Part shown: positions 57,287 through 64,000 of the stretch, one piece after another | Numbering within the stretch: the stretch's first letter is position 1 | Layout: each line of letters begins with the position of its first letter | Source of the DNA: Streptosporangium violaceochromogenes | GTDB taxonomy: Bacteria > Actinomycetota > Actinomycetes > Streptosporangiales > Streptosporangiaceae | Direction of reading: 5' to 3' | DNA length: 64,000 nucleotides | Assembly: GCF_014654615.1 (NCBI RefSeq) | Contig: NZ_BNBB01000017.1 | Coordinates: 1-64,000 of the forward strand | Made by a program: the position numbers and the translations under genes | Notes under the pieces: generated by a model | What the model saw: only the letters and a program-made list of their open reading frames with translations | The model's database searches: none | What the model was told of the DNA's origin: nothing

Positions 57287-57787
57287 ATGAGCCCCCTCAC
57301 CACCCCCCAAGAGCAGCTCGCCGCCGCCGTCACCGACGCCATCAAAGCCAGCCACGAGACCGTCCGCGCCGCCATCCTCGCCGCCCACGAGGCCGGCGTC
57401 TCCGTCAACGAGATCGCCCGCCGCGCCAGTTTGGAGGCCACCGGGGTGGCCGGCTACAGCCGGCACGTCGTCCGGGAGACGCTGGGCGCCGAGAGCCTCT
57501 ACTCCCGCGCGCTGAAAGCCCTGCGGGCGGGCGGCTACACCGTCGGCACGGTCTACTCCTCCGGCCTCGGCCAGGAGCTGGAACTGCGGGTCGGGCCCCG
57601 CCGGGAGGTCCAGCTGCACCTCCTGCCGGGCCAGGACGAGAAAGGCGTCGCGGCCCGCTACAACTTCTGCACCGGCGTGGACCAGACCCTGCGCGCCGCA
57701 GGCATGGGCCTGTGCCAGGGCGAGTCCACCCTGGACATGTGGCAGCGCCTGGGCGACGGCGAAACCGTCGAGATCTACGAGCGCTGA
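57287..57787 (+). CDS. HTH-containing small regulator, 166 aa
   Basis: ATG 57287. Residues 8-60 (LAAAVTDAIKASHETVRAAI LAAHEAGVSVNEIARRASLE) form a homeodomain-like HTH, similar to the product at 58945. Residues 65-166 are beta-rich (GYTVGTVYSSGLGQELELRV GPRREVQLHLLPGQDEKG). Downstream of the triple operator, so it is likely the autoregulated repressor. Confidence 0.65.
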   Translation: MSPLTTPQEQLAAAVTDAIKASHETVRAAILAAHEAGVSVNEIARRASLEATGVAGYSRHVVRETLGAESLYSRALKALRAGGYTVGTVYSSGLGQELELRVGPRREVQLHLLPGQDEKGVAARYNFCTGVDQTLRAAGMGLCQGESTLDMWQRLGDGETVEIYER

Positions 57788-57816
57788 CTTCCGCACAAAG
57801 AGCCAAGGAGAAGCCG

Positions 57817-58302
57817 ATGACCGCCCCAGAGCAAGCCTGCCCCGTCTCGTGGGGCGACACGCTGCCGACCTTCGACGATGCGCTGGCCGCCTTCTACGCC
57901 TACATGAGGGTCGAGTGGGACGAGCGCGTCCAGAAAATCGGCCAGGGTGAGGACAGGTGCGCCTACCTCGTCGACGGAGTCGTGTACAAGATGGGCCCCC
58001 GCGCGACCGCCAACCCGTACGACCACGCGACGCTGGAGGCGGCTCGCCGGGCCGGGCTCCCCTGGGCTCCCCCCTCCGAACTTTTCCAGCTCGTGAACAA
58101 ATATTCTGGGGAGGAGTGGAGCATCATGGCCATGCCCTACATCCAGGACGACGGCACCGACCCCGACCCGGACGCCATGGCGCGGATGCGGGAGGAGACC
58201 GGCGGACAGGTGGACTTCACCAATTACCGGACGATCGGAGGGCAGCCGGTCGTGATCGACGGCTGCACCGTCGATCGGGGCCCGTGGTACCACGAGGCGT
58301 GA
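57817..58302 (+). CDS. Small kinase-fold-like protein, 161 aa
   Basis: ATG 57817 follows CCAAGGAG. RCAYLVDGVVYKMGPRATAN PYDHATLEAARRAGLPWAPP gives a VYK Lys and a helix Glu; EEWSIMAMPYIQDDG looks like a hinge; QVDFTNYR...PVVIDG could be the catalytic and metal loops. All are in the order of protein-kinase-like folds but compressed. Call is tentative. A terminator follows. Confidence 0.45.
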   Translation: MTAPEQACPVSWGDTLPTFDDALAAFYAYMRVEWDERVQKIGQGEDRCAYLVDGVVYKMGPRATANPYDHATLEAARRAGLPWAPPSELFQLVNKYSGEEWSIMAMPYIQDDGTDPDPDAMARMREETGGQVDFTNYRTIGGQPVVIDGCTVDRGPWYHEA

Positions 58303-58323
58303 GCTCGGAAAAGAACAGCGATA

Positions 58324-58356
58324 AGGCCCGCCGCTTGAAGAGCGGCGGGCCTCTTT
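58324..58356 (+). terminator. Terminator, first of a duplicated pair
   Basis: AGGCCCGCCGCT and its complement with a 5-base loop, then CTTTGCGTGCGG. The stem is the same as at 59176. Confidence 0.8.
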
Positions 58357-58455
58357 GCGTGCGGTACTTCTTCCCGGATCCAGGAAGAAGCCTGGGCGGC
58401 GTGCCCGTCGGCGACGGCCCGCACGTACCCGCCGAAGGGCTGATCACGCGCAACC

Positions 58456-58485
58456 TTGACGGGTAGTACACTCATGTACTAGTCT
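58456..58485 (+). promoter_or_regulatory. Promoter with operator AGTACA-N4-TGTACT
   Basis: TTGACG (58456-58461), 18 bases, TAGTCT (58480-58485). The palindrome AGTACA/TGTACT at 58465-58480 fills the spacer, and another TGTACT half-site lies at 58491-58496. Confidence 0.7.
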
Positions 58486-58512
58486 ACGGGTGTACTGATC
58501 GGGGAAAGGGAA

Positions 58513-58902
58513 ATGACCGGCCTCGGGACCCGAGCGTCCAAGACCGGCGGGCAGGGGGCCTTCCCTGTCTTGACGCCTAGCAAGGGAGACAAAGTGGACA
58601 CCACCGTGACCGCGGAGATGCCCGCAGCCGAAGCCTGGGGGCGCGTGGCAATGCTGATGGACCGGACCTTCCCGAAGGGACGCCTCGGGGACAAGCTCCT
58701 GGCACTGTGGCCGATGAATCCGGCCATGGCGCTCGCGACCGCCCACCGCCACGTCCGCTGGACCGCCGCATCCGCCGCGGACAAGGACGTCGTGAGCGCC
58801 CTGCTCGCATCCGCCGGAGCGCCCCCCGCGCGGCCCCTCACCCCTGCCGAGCAGGGCCATTTCCTGATGGGCATGATCGCGGAGGGGTACCCGCGACTTT
58901 AG
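58513..58902 (+). CDS. Hypothetical protein, 129 aa
   Basis: ATG 58513 follows GGGGAAAGGGA. The last 90 residues are helical (WGRVAMLMDRTFPKGRLGDK LLALWPMNPAMALATAHRHV RWTAASAADKDVVSALLASA). No motif recognised; controlled by the operator-containing promoter above. Confidence 0.6.
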   Translation: MTGLGTRASKTGGQGAFPVLTPSKGDKVDTTVTAEMPAAEAWGRVAMLMDRTFPKGRLGDKLLALWPMNPAMALATAHRHVRWTAASAADKDVVSALLASAGAPPARPLTPAEQGHFLMGMIAEGYPRL

Positions 58903-58944
58903 GTCCCGCCTCGCCGGGCATCTACTACCAGAAAGCGCCTGCCC

Positions 58945-59166
58945 ATGACCACGAAGACCCCCGAGACCCTCGCCGCGGTCCGCGACCTCGCCGAGACCGT
59001 CGCCAGCCTTGACCGGCAGCTCGCGGCGGTCCGTGCCTCACTCCGGCGAGCGATCATCGCGGCCGACGCCGACGGCCACAGCCGCAATTCAATCGCCTTG
59101 GCTGCGCGGGGCGGCCTGTCCCGCGGCAAAGTTTTTGAAACGCTCCCCCCCACGCGGGGGCGGTAG
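58945..59166 (+). CDS. Small HTH protein, 73 aa
   Basis: MTTKTPETLAAVRDLAETVA SLDRQLAAVRASLRRAIIAA DADGHSRNSIALAARGGLSR GKVFETL: helix plus HTH, paralogous in pattern to the first 60 residues of the 57287 product. The ribosome-binding site is weak. Ends in its own copy of the duplicated terminator. Confidence 0.6.
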   Translation: MTTKTPETLAAVRDLAETVASLDRQLAAVRASLRRAIIAADADGHSRNSIALAARGGLSRGKVFETLPPTRGR

Positions 59167-59175
59167 CACGAAAAC

Positions 59176-59208
59176 AGGCCCGCCGCTCCTTCGAGCGGCG
59201 GGCCTTTG
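59176..59208 (+). terminator. Terminator, second of a duplicated pair
   Basis: AGGCCCGCCGCT/AGCGGCGGGCCT with a 6-base loop, then TTTGCGTGCGG, matching 58324-58356. Confidence 0.8.
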
Positions 59209-59233
59209 CGTGCGGGGTTTTTAGTGAATCCTC

Positions 59234-59262
59234 TTGCGCTTCCTAATTTAGGAAGCTAGATT
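59234..59262 (+). promoter_or_regulatory. Promoter with palindromic operator in the spacer
   Basis: TTGCGC (59234-59239), 17 bases, TAGATT (59257-59262). The spacer is CTTCCTAA-T-TTAGGAAG (59239-59255), a perfect 17-base palindrome. Confidence 0.7.
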
Positions 59263-59316
59263 GGAGTCACGAGGTCAGGGGAGCAGCCCCAGACCCCACC
59301 GGAAGGAACCGGTCTC

Positions 59317-59829
59317 ATGGACACCACCACCGCCGCCACCCAGGCCGGAGTCACCGTCGCCACCATCCGCACCTGGGCCCGCCGCAACGCCGTCGCCGCC
59401 CGCAAGGTCGCTGGCCGGTGGGTCATCGAAGCCGCCTCCCTGGCCCGCCGCATCGCCCTCGGCGCCCAGAAGGCGGCGAAGAAGGCCAAGACGGTGGTGT
59501 TCAGCGTCGAGACCATGGTCGCCATCGGCGGCAGCCGCTGGACCAAGGCCGGCCACAACCGGGTCTACCTCAACGACTGGGCCTCCCTCGCCGGCCTGGA
59601 GGTCTCCTACTACGGCACCGGCAACGTCTCCTCCGCCGCCTACCAGGGCGAGGAGATCAGCAACGGCCAGGCCCGCAAGCTGCTCGGCTCGATCGACAAG
59701 GTGTGGTTCGACGCCGCCACCGGCCGCCTGCACTGCCGCTACGGCTACGGCGAGAGCCGCGTCACCTCCCGCGACGAGCTGTGGGCGGCCGTCGTCGCCG
59801 GCGTCCGCGCCGCCATCGCCGCCCTGTAA
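59317..59829 (+). CDS. Excisionase-type HTH protein, 170 aa
   Basis: TAATQAGVTVATIRTWARRN AVAARKVAGRWVIEAASLAR RIALGAQKAAKKAKTVV is a MerR/excisionase-like HTH known from Streptomyces proteins. The C-terminal half (YYGTGNVSSAAYQGEEISNG QARKLLGSIDKVWFDAATGR LHCRYGYGES) is a separate alpha/beta domain. It sits after an operator promoter and may autoregulate. Confidence 0.75.
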   Translation: MDTTTAATQAGVTVATIRTWARRNAVAARKVAGRWVIEAASLARRIALGAQKAAKKAKTVVFSVETMVAIGGSRWTKAGHNRVYLNDWASLAGLEVSYYGTGNVSSAAYQGEEISNGQARKLLGSIDKVWFDAATGRLHCRYGYGESRVTSRDELWAAVVAGVRAAIAAL

Positions 59830-59845
59830 CCCCACCCCCACCCCC

Positions 59846-59868
59846 GGCCCGGGGAAAAGCCCCGGGCC
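59846..59868 (+). terminator. Hairpin with AAAAG loop
   Basis: GGCCCGGGG/CCCCGGGCC around AAAAG. The 18 bases before the next start (59871-59888) repeat those before 59317 (59295-59312). Confidence 0.6.
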
Positions 59869-59892
59869 CACCCACCGGAAGGAACCGGAAAA

Positions 59893-60264
59893 ATGCTCCG
59901 CAACGTCCTCAGCTCCGTCACCACCATCGACGTCACCCCCGCCTACGCCGACGCGGTCGAGGCCCTCCTGCCCGAGGCGCTGCGCCTGGCCGAGCGGGAG
60001 ACCTACGACCGCGAGCACGGCCAGAAGACCTACCAGACGGCTCTGATCTCCTACGCCTCCCCCGGCACCGGCGCCACCGCGTGGGCCGTGTACGACGCCG
60101 ACGGCGCGACCCAGGAGCTGGAGGAGTTCGACACCCGCCAGGAGGCCGACGAGCGGTACGAGGAGATGGTCCGCGCCCGCGCCGCCAGCCTCGGCTACGA
60201 CGACGACGGCGAGAAGGAGACGTTCACCGCCTCCGACGTCGACGGCGCCCCCGTCGCCGGCTGA
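59893..60264 (+). CDS. Acidic hypothetical protein, 123 aa
   Basis: ATG 59893 after GGAAGGAA. MLRNVLSSVTTIDVTPAYAD, then alpha/beta with KTYQTALISYASPGTGATAW AVYDADGATQELEEFDTRQE ADERYEEM, strongly acidic C-terminus. Might be a DNA mimic or an unknown structural protein; nothing firm. Confidence 0.6.
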   Translation: MLRNVLSSVTTIDVTPAYADAVEALLPEALRLAERETYDREHGQKTYQTALISYASPGTGATAWAVYDADGATQELEEFDTRQEADERYEEMVRARAASLGYDDDGEKETFTASDVDGAPVAG

Positions 60265-60280
60265 CCCGCACCGCCAACCC

Positions 60281-60308
60281 GCCCCCGGCCACACGCCGGG
60301 GGCCTTCC
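60281..60308 (+). terminator. Hairpin after the 59893 gene
   Basis: GCCCCCGGC/GCCGGGGGC with loop CACAC, then CTTCCCC. Confidence 0.6.
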
Positions 60309-60325
60309 CCCTTTCGGAGGATCCG

Positions 60326-60778
60326 ATGACCGGCCACACCGACCCGCCCGGCATGCCCGAGGACGAACGCATGACCCCCGCCGAGTTCCGCGTCGTGCGG
60401 GAATTCCTGGGGCTGACCGGCGACTGGCTCGCCGAGCACCTGAAGGTCTCCCCCCGCACCGTCCGCCACTGGGAGCAGGGCAAGTACCCCATCCCCGACG
60501 GGGTACGGCTCGCGATCGAGGACCTGGAGGCCCGCACGGGCGAGTTCATCGGCGCCTGCGTCGAGCAGCTGCTGGACCTGCCCGACCCGACGGTGGTCAC
60601 CTACCAGTGGGATGCCGAGTACCGCGCAGCCAACCCGGGCAGCCCGTTCTCCGCCTCCTGGCATCGGGCGGTCGTCGCCCGCATCGCCCAGGAGGTGCCG
60701 GGCCTGTCCATCGTCTACCCCGGCCCGCACCCGGCCCGCGGCGAGCACGACGCCCTGCCCACCGTGAATCAGACGTGA
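60326..60778 (+). CDS. XRE/YdiL-type HTH protein, 150 aa
   Basis: ATG 60326 follows CGGAGGA. MTPAEFRVVREFLGLTGDWL AEHLKVSPRTVRHWEQGKYP IPDGVRLAIEDLEARTGEFI is a lambda-Cro-type HTH with C-terminal helix, as in YdiL/DUF1870-like regulators. The C-terminal half (QWDAEYRAANPGSPFSASWH RAVVARIAQEVPGLSIVYPG) is the matching domain. Likely repressor or antitoxin. Confidence 0.75.
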   Translation: MTGHTDPPGMPEDERMTPAEFRVVREFLGLTGDWLAEHLKVSPRTVRHWEQGKYPIPDGVRLAIEDLEARTGEFIGACVEQLLDLPDPTVVTYQWDAEYRAANPGSPFSASWHRAVVARIAQEVPGLSIVYPGPHPARGEHDALPTVNQT

Positions 60779-60833
60779 CCCTGTACCCCCGCGCCCTGCC
60801 GATGCCGTCTGCCCGCCGTCAAGGAGCCCGCCC

Positions 60834-63143
60834 ATGACCCCCCTCGCTCCCGCGTCCCGGCTGTGGGAGCATCAGGCCGCCGCCGTGTCCGCCGCCACCG
60901 CCGCCCTGCGCAACGGATCCCGCGCGCAGGTGATCATGGCGTGCGGCACCGGGAAAACGGTCGTCGGCGCCGAGGTGTCGCACCGCCTCGCCCCGGCGGG
61001 CCGCACCCTGATCGTGGTGCCCACCCTGGACCTGCTGGCGCAGACCGCCCGCGCCTACCACGCCCACCTCGGCGGGCACGCCGGCCGGTTCGTCGGCGTG
61101 TGCTCCGACGCCGCCGCGCTGCACCACAACGTCGCCGCCGAGACGGTGGAGGAGATCCGTCACCTGGGGGCCGTCACCACCGACCCGGGCGAGCTCGCCG
61201 CCCTGGCCGCCGCCGGGGGCCGGTTGACGGTGGTCACCACCTACGCCAGCCTGCCCGTGGTCGAGGCCGCCCACCGTGCGGGCCTGGACGGGTGGGACCT
61301 GCTGGTGGTCGACGAGGCCCACCGCAGCGCCGGCCGCGCCGAGCGCGCCTGGTCGAGGCTGCACGACGACACCCACGTCCCCGCTGCCCGCCGCCTGTAT
61401 CTGACCGCCACCCCCCGGATGATGGACTCCGACCGGTTCGAGACCATCTCCATGGACGACGAGGCGGTTTTCGGCCCGGAAGCCTTCCGGCTGCCGTTCG
61501 CCGAAGCGATCAAAGAAGGGCTGCTGGCCGGCTACCGGATGGTGGTCTCCGTCGTCACCGGCGGCGAGGTCGCGGCCCTGGCGGGTGGGGGCAAGCTGGT
61601 GCGCCTGGACGGCCGCACCGTCCCGGCCCAGATGCTCGCCGCCCAGATCGCGTTGCTGAAGGCCGCCCGTACCTACGGCCTGGAGCGGGTCATCACCTAC
61701 CACCACCGGGTGCTGTCGGCCGTCCGCTTCGCCGCCACGCTGCCCAACGCCGCCGGACTGCTGCCCGCCGGCGAAGCGCCGGGCCGCCCGGTCGAAGCCG
61801 AGCACGTCACCGGCGACCATCCCGCCCCCTACCGGCGCAGTGTCCTGGAGCGGCTCAACACCCCTGAGGGGCGGCTGGTGGTCGTCTCCAACGCCCGCGT
61901 CCTGGCCGAAGGGGTGGACGTGCCCGAGCTGGACGGGGTGATGTTCGCCGACCCGCGCGACTCGGCCACCGACGTGGTGCAGGCGGTCGGCCGGGCCCTG
62001 CGCAAAGGCCGCACCGCCGGCAAGACCGCGACCATCATCGTGCCGATCCTGCTGAACGGGGCCGAGTCGGCCGAAGCCGCGCTGGAGGGGTCTGCGTTCG
62101 ACACGGTCTGGCGGGTGGTGCGGGCCCTGCGCGCCCACGACGAGCGGCTGGCCGACTGGCTGGACGAACACCGCGTCCAGCTCACCACGCGGGACGATCT
62201 CCAGGCCGTCTATGGCCGGCTTCCGCTGCCGGAGTGGCTGCACGTGACCGGGCGCGAGGTTCCGCCGGGCTTCGCCGCCGCGCTGACCGTGCGGGCGGTG
62301 CAGATGACCACCTCGGCATGGTGGGACGGCTACGCCGCCGCGCAACGCTACGCCGCCGCGCACGGCCACCTGGACTGCCCGGCGTCCTACGTCGACGAGA
62401 CCGGCTACCGGCTGGGGCACTGGCTCGCCAACTACCGGTACGAACGCCGCAACGGCCGGCTGTCCCGCCGGCGGGAGGCGCTGCTGGAAAAGCTCGGCAT
62501 GGTCTGGGATCCACTCGACGAGCAGGCACAGAGGTGGATGCGGGCATGCCGGGCCTTCGCTCAGCGGGAAGGCCACCTCGACGTCCCCTTGGCGCATCGG
62601 GAGGGGGGGCTGGCGTTGGGAGGGTGGATCTCCAAGCAGCGCACCCGCTACCAGGAAGGGACGCTTTCTCCCGAGCTGGCCGGCCTCTTGAGCGGGCTGG
62701 GGATGGTATGGCATGACGTGGTGTGGGAGCGCGGTATCGCCGCGGCCCGCGCCTACCACGCTGAACACGGCCACCTGAGCTGCCCCAAGGGCGTCGTGGC
62801 AGGGGGATTCGAGCTGGGCGACTGGCTGAGCTCCCGCCGCGTCGACAGGCGCAAGGGGCGACTGCCCGAGGAGAAAGCCGCCGCCCTGGAGAAGCTGGGC
62901 ATCGTCTGGGATCCGGCCGCCGATCGCTGGCGGACTGCCTTGGAGGCCGCGCGGCGCTACGCCGCCGCGCACGGGCATCTGATGGTGCCGGACGCCTACG
63001 TCGACGAGACCGGCTACCGGCTGGGTAAGTGGATAGCCCATCAGCGCGCCAAGCGCCGCGGCACGAAAAAGGGGCAGAGCATCTCGCCCGAGCAGATCAG
63101 CGAGCTGGATGCGCTGGGCATGGTGTGGCGACCCAAGGGGTGA
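60834..63143 (+). CDS. Superfamily II helicase with four HA repeats, 769 aa
   Basis: Motif I ACGTGKT (residues 36-42), motif II VVDEAH (about 159-164), motif III LTATPR, motif VI QAVGRALR. After the helicase core, four helicase-associated (HA) repeats of about 65 residues each end in LGMVW or LGIVW (…RYAAAHGHLDCP..., CRAFAQREGHLDVP..., ARAYHAEHGHLSCP..., RRYAAAHGHLMVP...). HA domains are DNA-binding. Related helicases (TtrA type) sit at the ends of Streptomyces linear replicons and are linked to transfer. Here it may act in replication or transfer of the element. Confidence 0.88.
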   Translation: MTPLAPASRLWEHQAAAVSAATAALRNGSRAQVIMACGTGKTVVGAEVSHRLAPAGRTLIVVPTLDLLAQTARAYHAHLGGHAGRFVGVCSDAAALHHNVAAETVEEIRHLGAVTTDPGELAALAAAGGRLTVVTTYASLPVVEAAHRAGLDGWDLLVVDEAHRSAGRAERAWSRLHDDTHVPAARRLYLTATPRMMDSDRFETISMDDEAVFGPEAFRLPFAEAIKEGLLAGYRMVVSVVTGGEVAALAGGGKLVRLDGRTVPAQMLAAQIALLKAARTYGLERVITYHHRVLSAVRFAATLPNAAGLLPAGEAPGRPVEAEHVTGDHPAPYRRSVLERLNTPEGRLVVVSNARVLAEGVDVPELDGVMFADPRDSATDVVQAVGRALRKGRTAGKTATIIVPILLNGAESAEAALEGSAFDTVWRVVRALRAHDERLADWLDEHRVQLTTRDDLQAVYGRLPLPEWLHVTGREVPPGFAAALTVRAVQMTTSAWWDGYAAAQRYAAAHGHLDCPASYVDETGYRLGHWLANYRYERRNGRLSRRREALLEKLGMVWDPLDEQAQRWMRACRAFAQREGHLDVPLAHREGGLALGGWISKQRTRYQEGTLSPELAGLLSGLGMVWHDVVWERGIAAARAYHAEHGHLSCPKGVVAGGFELGDWLSSRRVDRRKGRLPEEKAAALEKLGIVWDPAADRWRTALEAARRYAAAHGHLMVPDAYVDETGYRLGKWIAHQRAKRRGTKKGQSISPEQISELDALGMVWRPKG

Positions 63144-63236
63144 GTCTGACACCACCCCCACGCCGGTGGCGCCGCCCCTTCCCGGGCCGGCGAGGACCCC
63201 CAGCGTGGCCGCGGCGGCCACGGGAAGGAAAAAGAA

Positions 63237-63887
63237 GTGGGATACAAAAGGGACCTGAACAGGCACTACTACGAATTTCGCACGGTCGGGCGCGAACTTT
63301 CCGGCGACGAAATGAAAATCATGAGGCTGTTCAACGCCTGGACGACAGTCACCGCCAGCCGACTGGTATACGACTCCGAATACGGCGACGAATTCCAGCT
63401 GAACGCCGACGCGCTGCTCACCGCCTACTTCGACATGGCCGCGATCTTCGTCCAGGGAGGCGGAAGGCGATCCATCGCCTTCCGCCTCCCCCTCGACCTG
63501 CGGCAGGCCGTGAAGCCATACGTCGGCCAGGGGATGTACGGCGCCGTGTCCTGGGTATCCGAAGAAAATCTTTTCGTGAAGCTTGAGCGAAACGACCCCG
63601 ATACGCAATACAGCGACGAGGAAAAGCCCCAGAAATGGATCGATGAATTCCTGCCCTTACGCGACATGATGAGGGCAGGCGACCTCAGTCCTTTATACGC
63701 CGCATGGGAAATGGACACCTGCGGCTCTTACCCGTCCCCGCCGGGCCCCGCCGACCTGGACGGGCTGGAGGAGGTGGGCGACTGGTCGCCACCTCGCCTG
63801 GCGCTGGACAAGTGGCTGTGGCTTGACTACATCCTCAACACCGAGAAAGACCGCGCCCCGTGGATGCGGCCCCCTGGTGGGCAGTGA
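63237..63887 (+). CDS. Conserved protein of unknown function, 216 aa
   Basis: GTG 63237 follows GGGAAGGAAA. MGYKRDLNRHYYEFRTVGRE LSGDEMKIMRLFNAWTTVTA SRLVYDSEYGDEFQLNADAL LTAYFDMAAIFVQGGGRRSI AFRLPLDL fits, from memory, a widespread family with YYEF...RPLT..EM..LR..S, then EYHWGDF and YFDAFLY.ANWG motifs. Codon use is less GC-biased than in neighbours (AAA, GAA, AAT, ATT), so it may be a recent arrival. Followed by a very strong hairpin. Confidence 0.7.
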   Translation: MGYKRDLNRHYYEFRTVGRELSGDEMKIMRLFNAWTTVTASRLVYDSEYGDEFQLNADALLTAYFDMAAIFVQGGGRRSIAFRLPLDLRQAVKPYVGQGMYGAVSWVSEENLFVKLERNDPDTQYSDEEKPQKWIDEFLPLRDMMRAGDLSPLYAAWEMDTCGSYPSPPGPADLDGLEEVGDWSPPRLALDKWLWLDYILNTEKDRAPWMRPPGGQ

Positions 63888-63911
63888 GGCCGGAATCTGA
63901 CCTCAGACGGC

Positions 63912-63950
63912 GGGGGTGGACTCTTAACCGAGAGTTAAGAGTCCACCCCC
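63912..63950. terminator. 17-bp perfect stem, 5-base loop
   Basis: GGGGGTGGACTCTTAAC and its complement around CGAGA. It separates the 63237 gene from the CRISPR-like repeat. Confidence 0.85.
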
Positions 63951-63954
63951 TTGC

Positions 63955-63984
63955 GGACCATCCCCGTGTGCGCGGGGCCTGTGC
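63955..63984. CRISPR. Probable first repeat of a second CRISPR array
   Basis: GGACCATCCCCGTGTGCGCG then GGGCCTGTGC is a type I-E-like repeat in plus orientation: GGACCAT, a CCCCGTG...CGCGGGG palindrome, and a tail. Its core matches the first array (CCCCGTGCGCG). Only one copy is visible and the window ends 16 bases later. Confidence 0.6.
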
Positions 63985-64000
63985 CGACGTCATCTAGCTG

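Noticed and set aside
1..64000. tRNA or rRNA genes and att sites
   Set aside because: No cloverleaf or rRNA signature was recognised, and no long direct repeat pair was seen.

Overview
The window is very GC-rich, with many GTG starts, stop-start overlaps of 4 bases and actinomycete-type promoters, so the host is an actinobacterium (Streptomyces or Streptosporangiales type; the species cannot be told from the sequence). It reads as one large mobile element that mixes three kinds of module: a siphophage-type virion (large terminase, HK97-type portal, prohead protease and capsid, head-tail connectors, major tail protein, frameshifted tail chaperone), a plasmid (primase-like Rep, ParA/ParB, a helicase with HA repeats) and an actinomycete conjugation module (GntR regulator, TraB-type FtsK translocase, small membrane proteins). 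No integrase, lysis genes, tape-measure gene or cas gene was seen.

Layout. 1-4.5 kb: end of a tail-spike gene, two small genes and a rep/primase gene. 4.57-5.33 kb: a 13-repeat type I-E-like CRISPR array without cas genes. 5.39-6.98 kb: a tnpB gene, same strand as the inferred array transcript, with the third RuvC acid replaced by Arg. 7.1-11.8 kb: an operon of small proteins with a lipoprotein, an ATP-grasp ligase and a 43-residue membrane peptide. 11.9-13.8 kb: a membrane protein and a tandem-HTH protein that may be the small terminase. 14-18.9 kb: terminase and portal. 19-23.2 kb: eleven small overlapping genes. 23.3-39 kb: a 2,728-residue protein, an ADP-ribosyltransferase-like protein, a protease/2H-phosphoesterase polyprotein, an antisense lipoprotein gene, the major capsid protein and a thermonuclease. 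39.5-53.7 kb: connector and tail genes on the minus strand, interrupted by a conjugation module (44-49.7 kb, mostly plus) and parAB. 53.9-56.3 kb: a second, full FtsK-like translocase. 56.4-63.9 kb: PIN toxin/antitoxin, several HTH regulators with operator-containing promoters, and a four-HA-repeat helicase. The last 46 bases look like the first repeat of a second CRISPR array.

How it may work. Portal, protease, capsid, the giant protein and the ADP-ribosyltransferase all carry an ExK followed by A/S/G near their N-termini, and the capsid one falls at residue 104, as in HK97. I infer that the giant protein, the transferase and the 2H domain are prohead cargo cut loose by the element's own protease. 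The two FtsK-type motors, ParAB and Rep suggest a replicon that can also move by conjugation. In the gene after traB, the octamer GAGCGCTC occurs ten times in all three reading frames, which suggests a DNA-level recognition array like the TraB-binding clt repeats of Streptomyces plasmids. Two recurring promoter types (TAGACG... and GACGYAAA...) start most units, and several transcripts appear leaderless.
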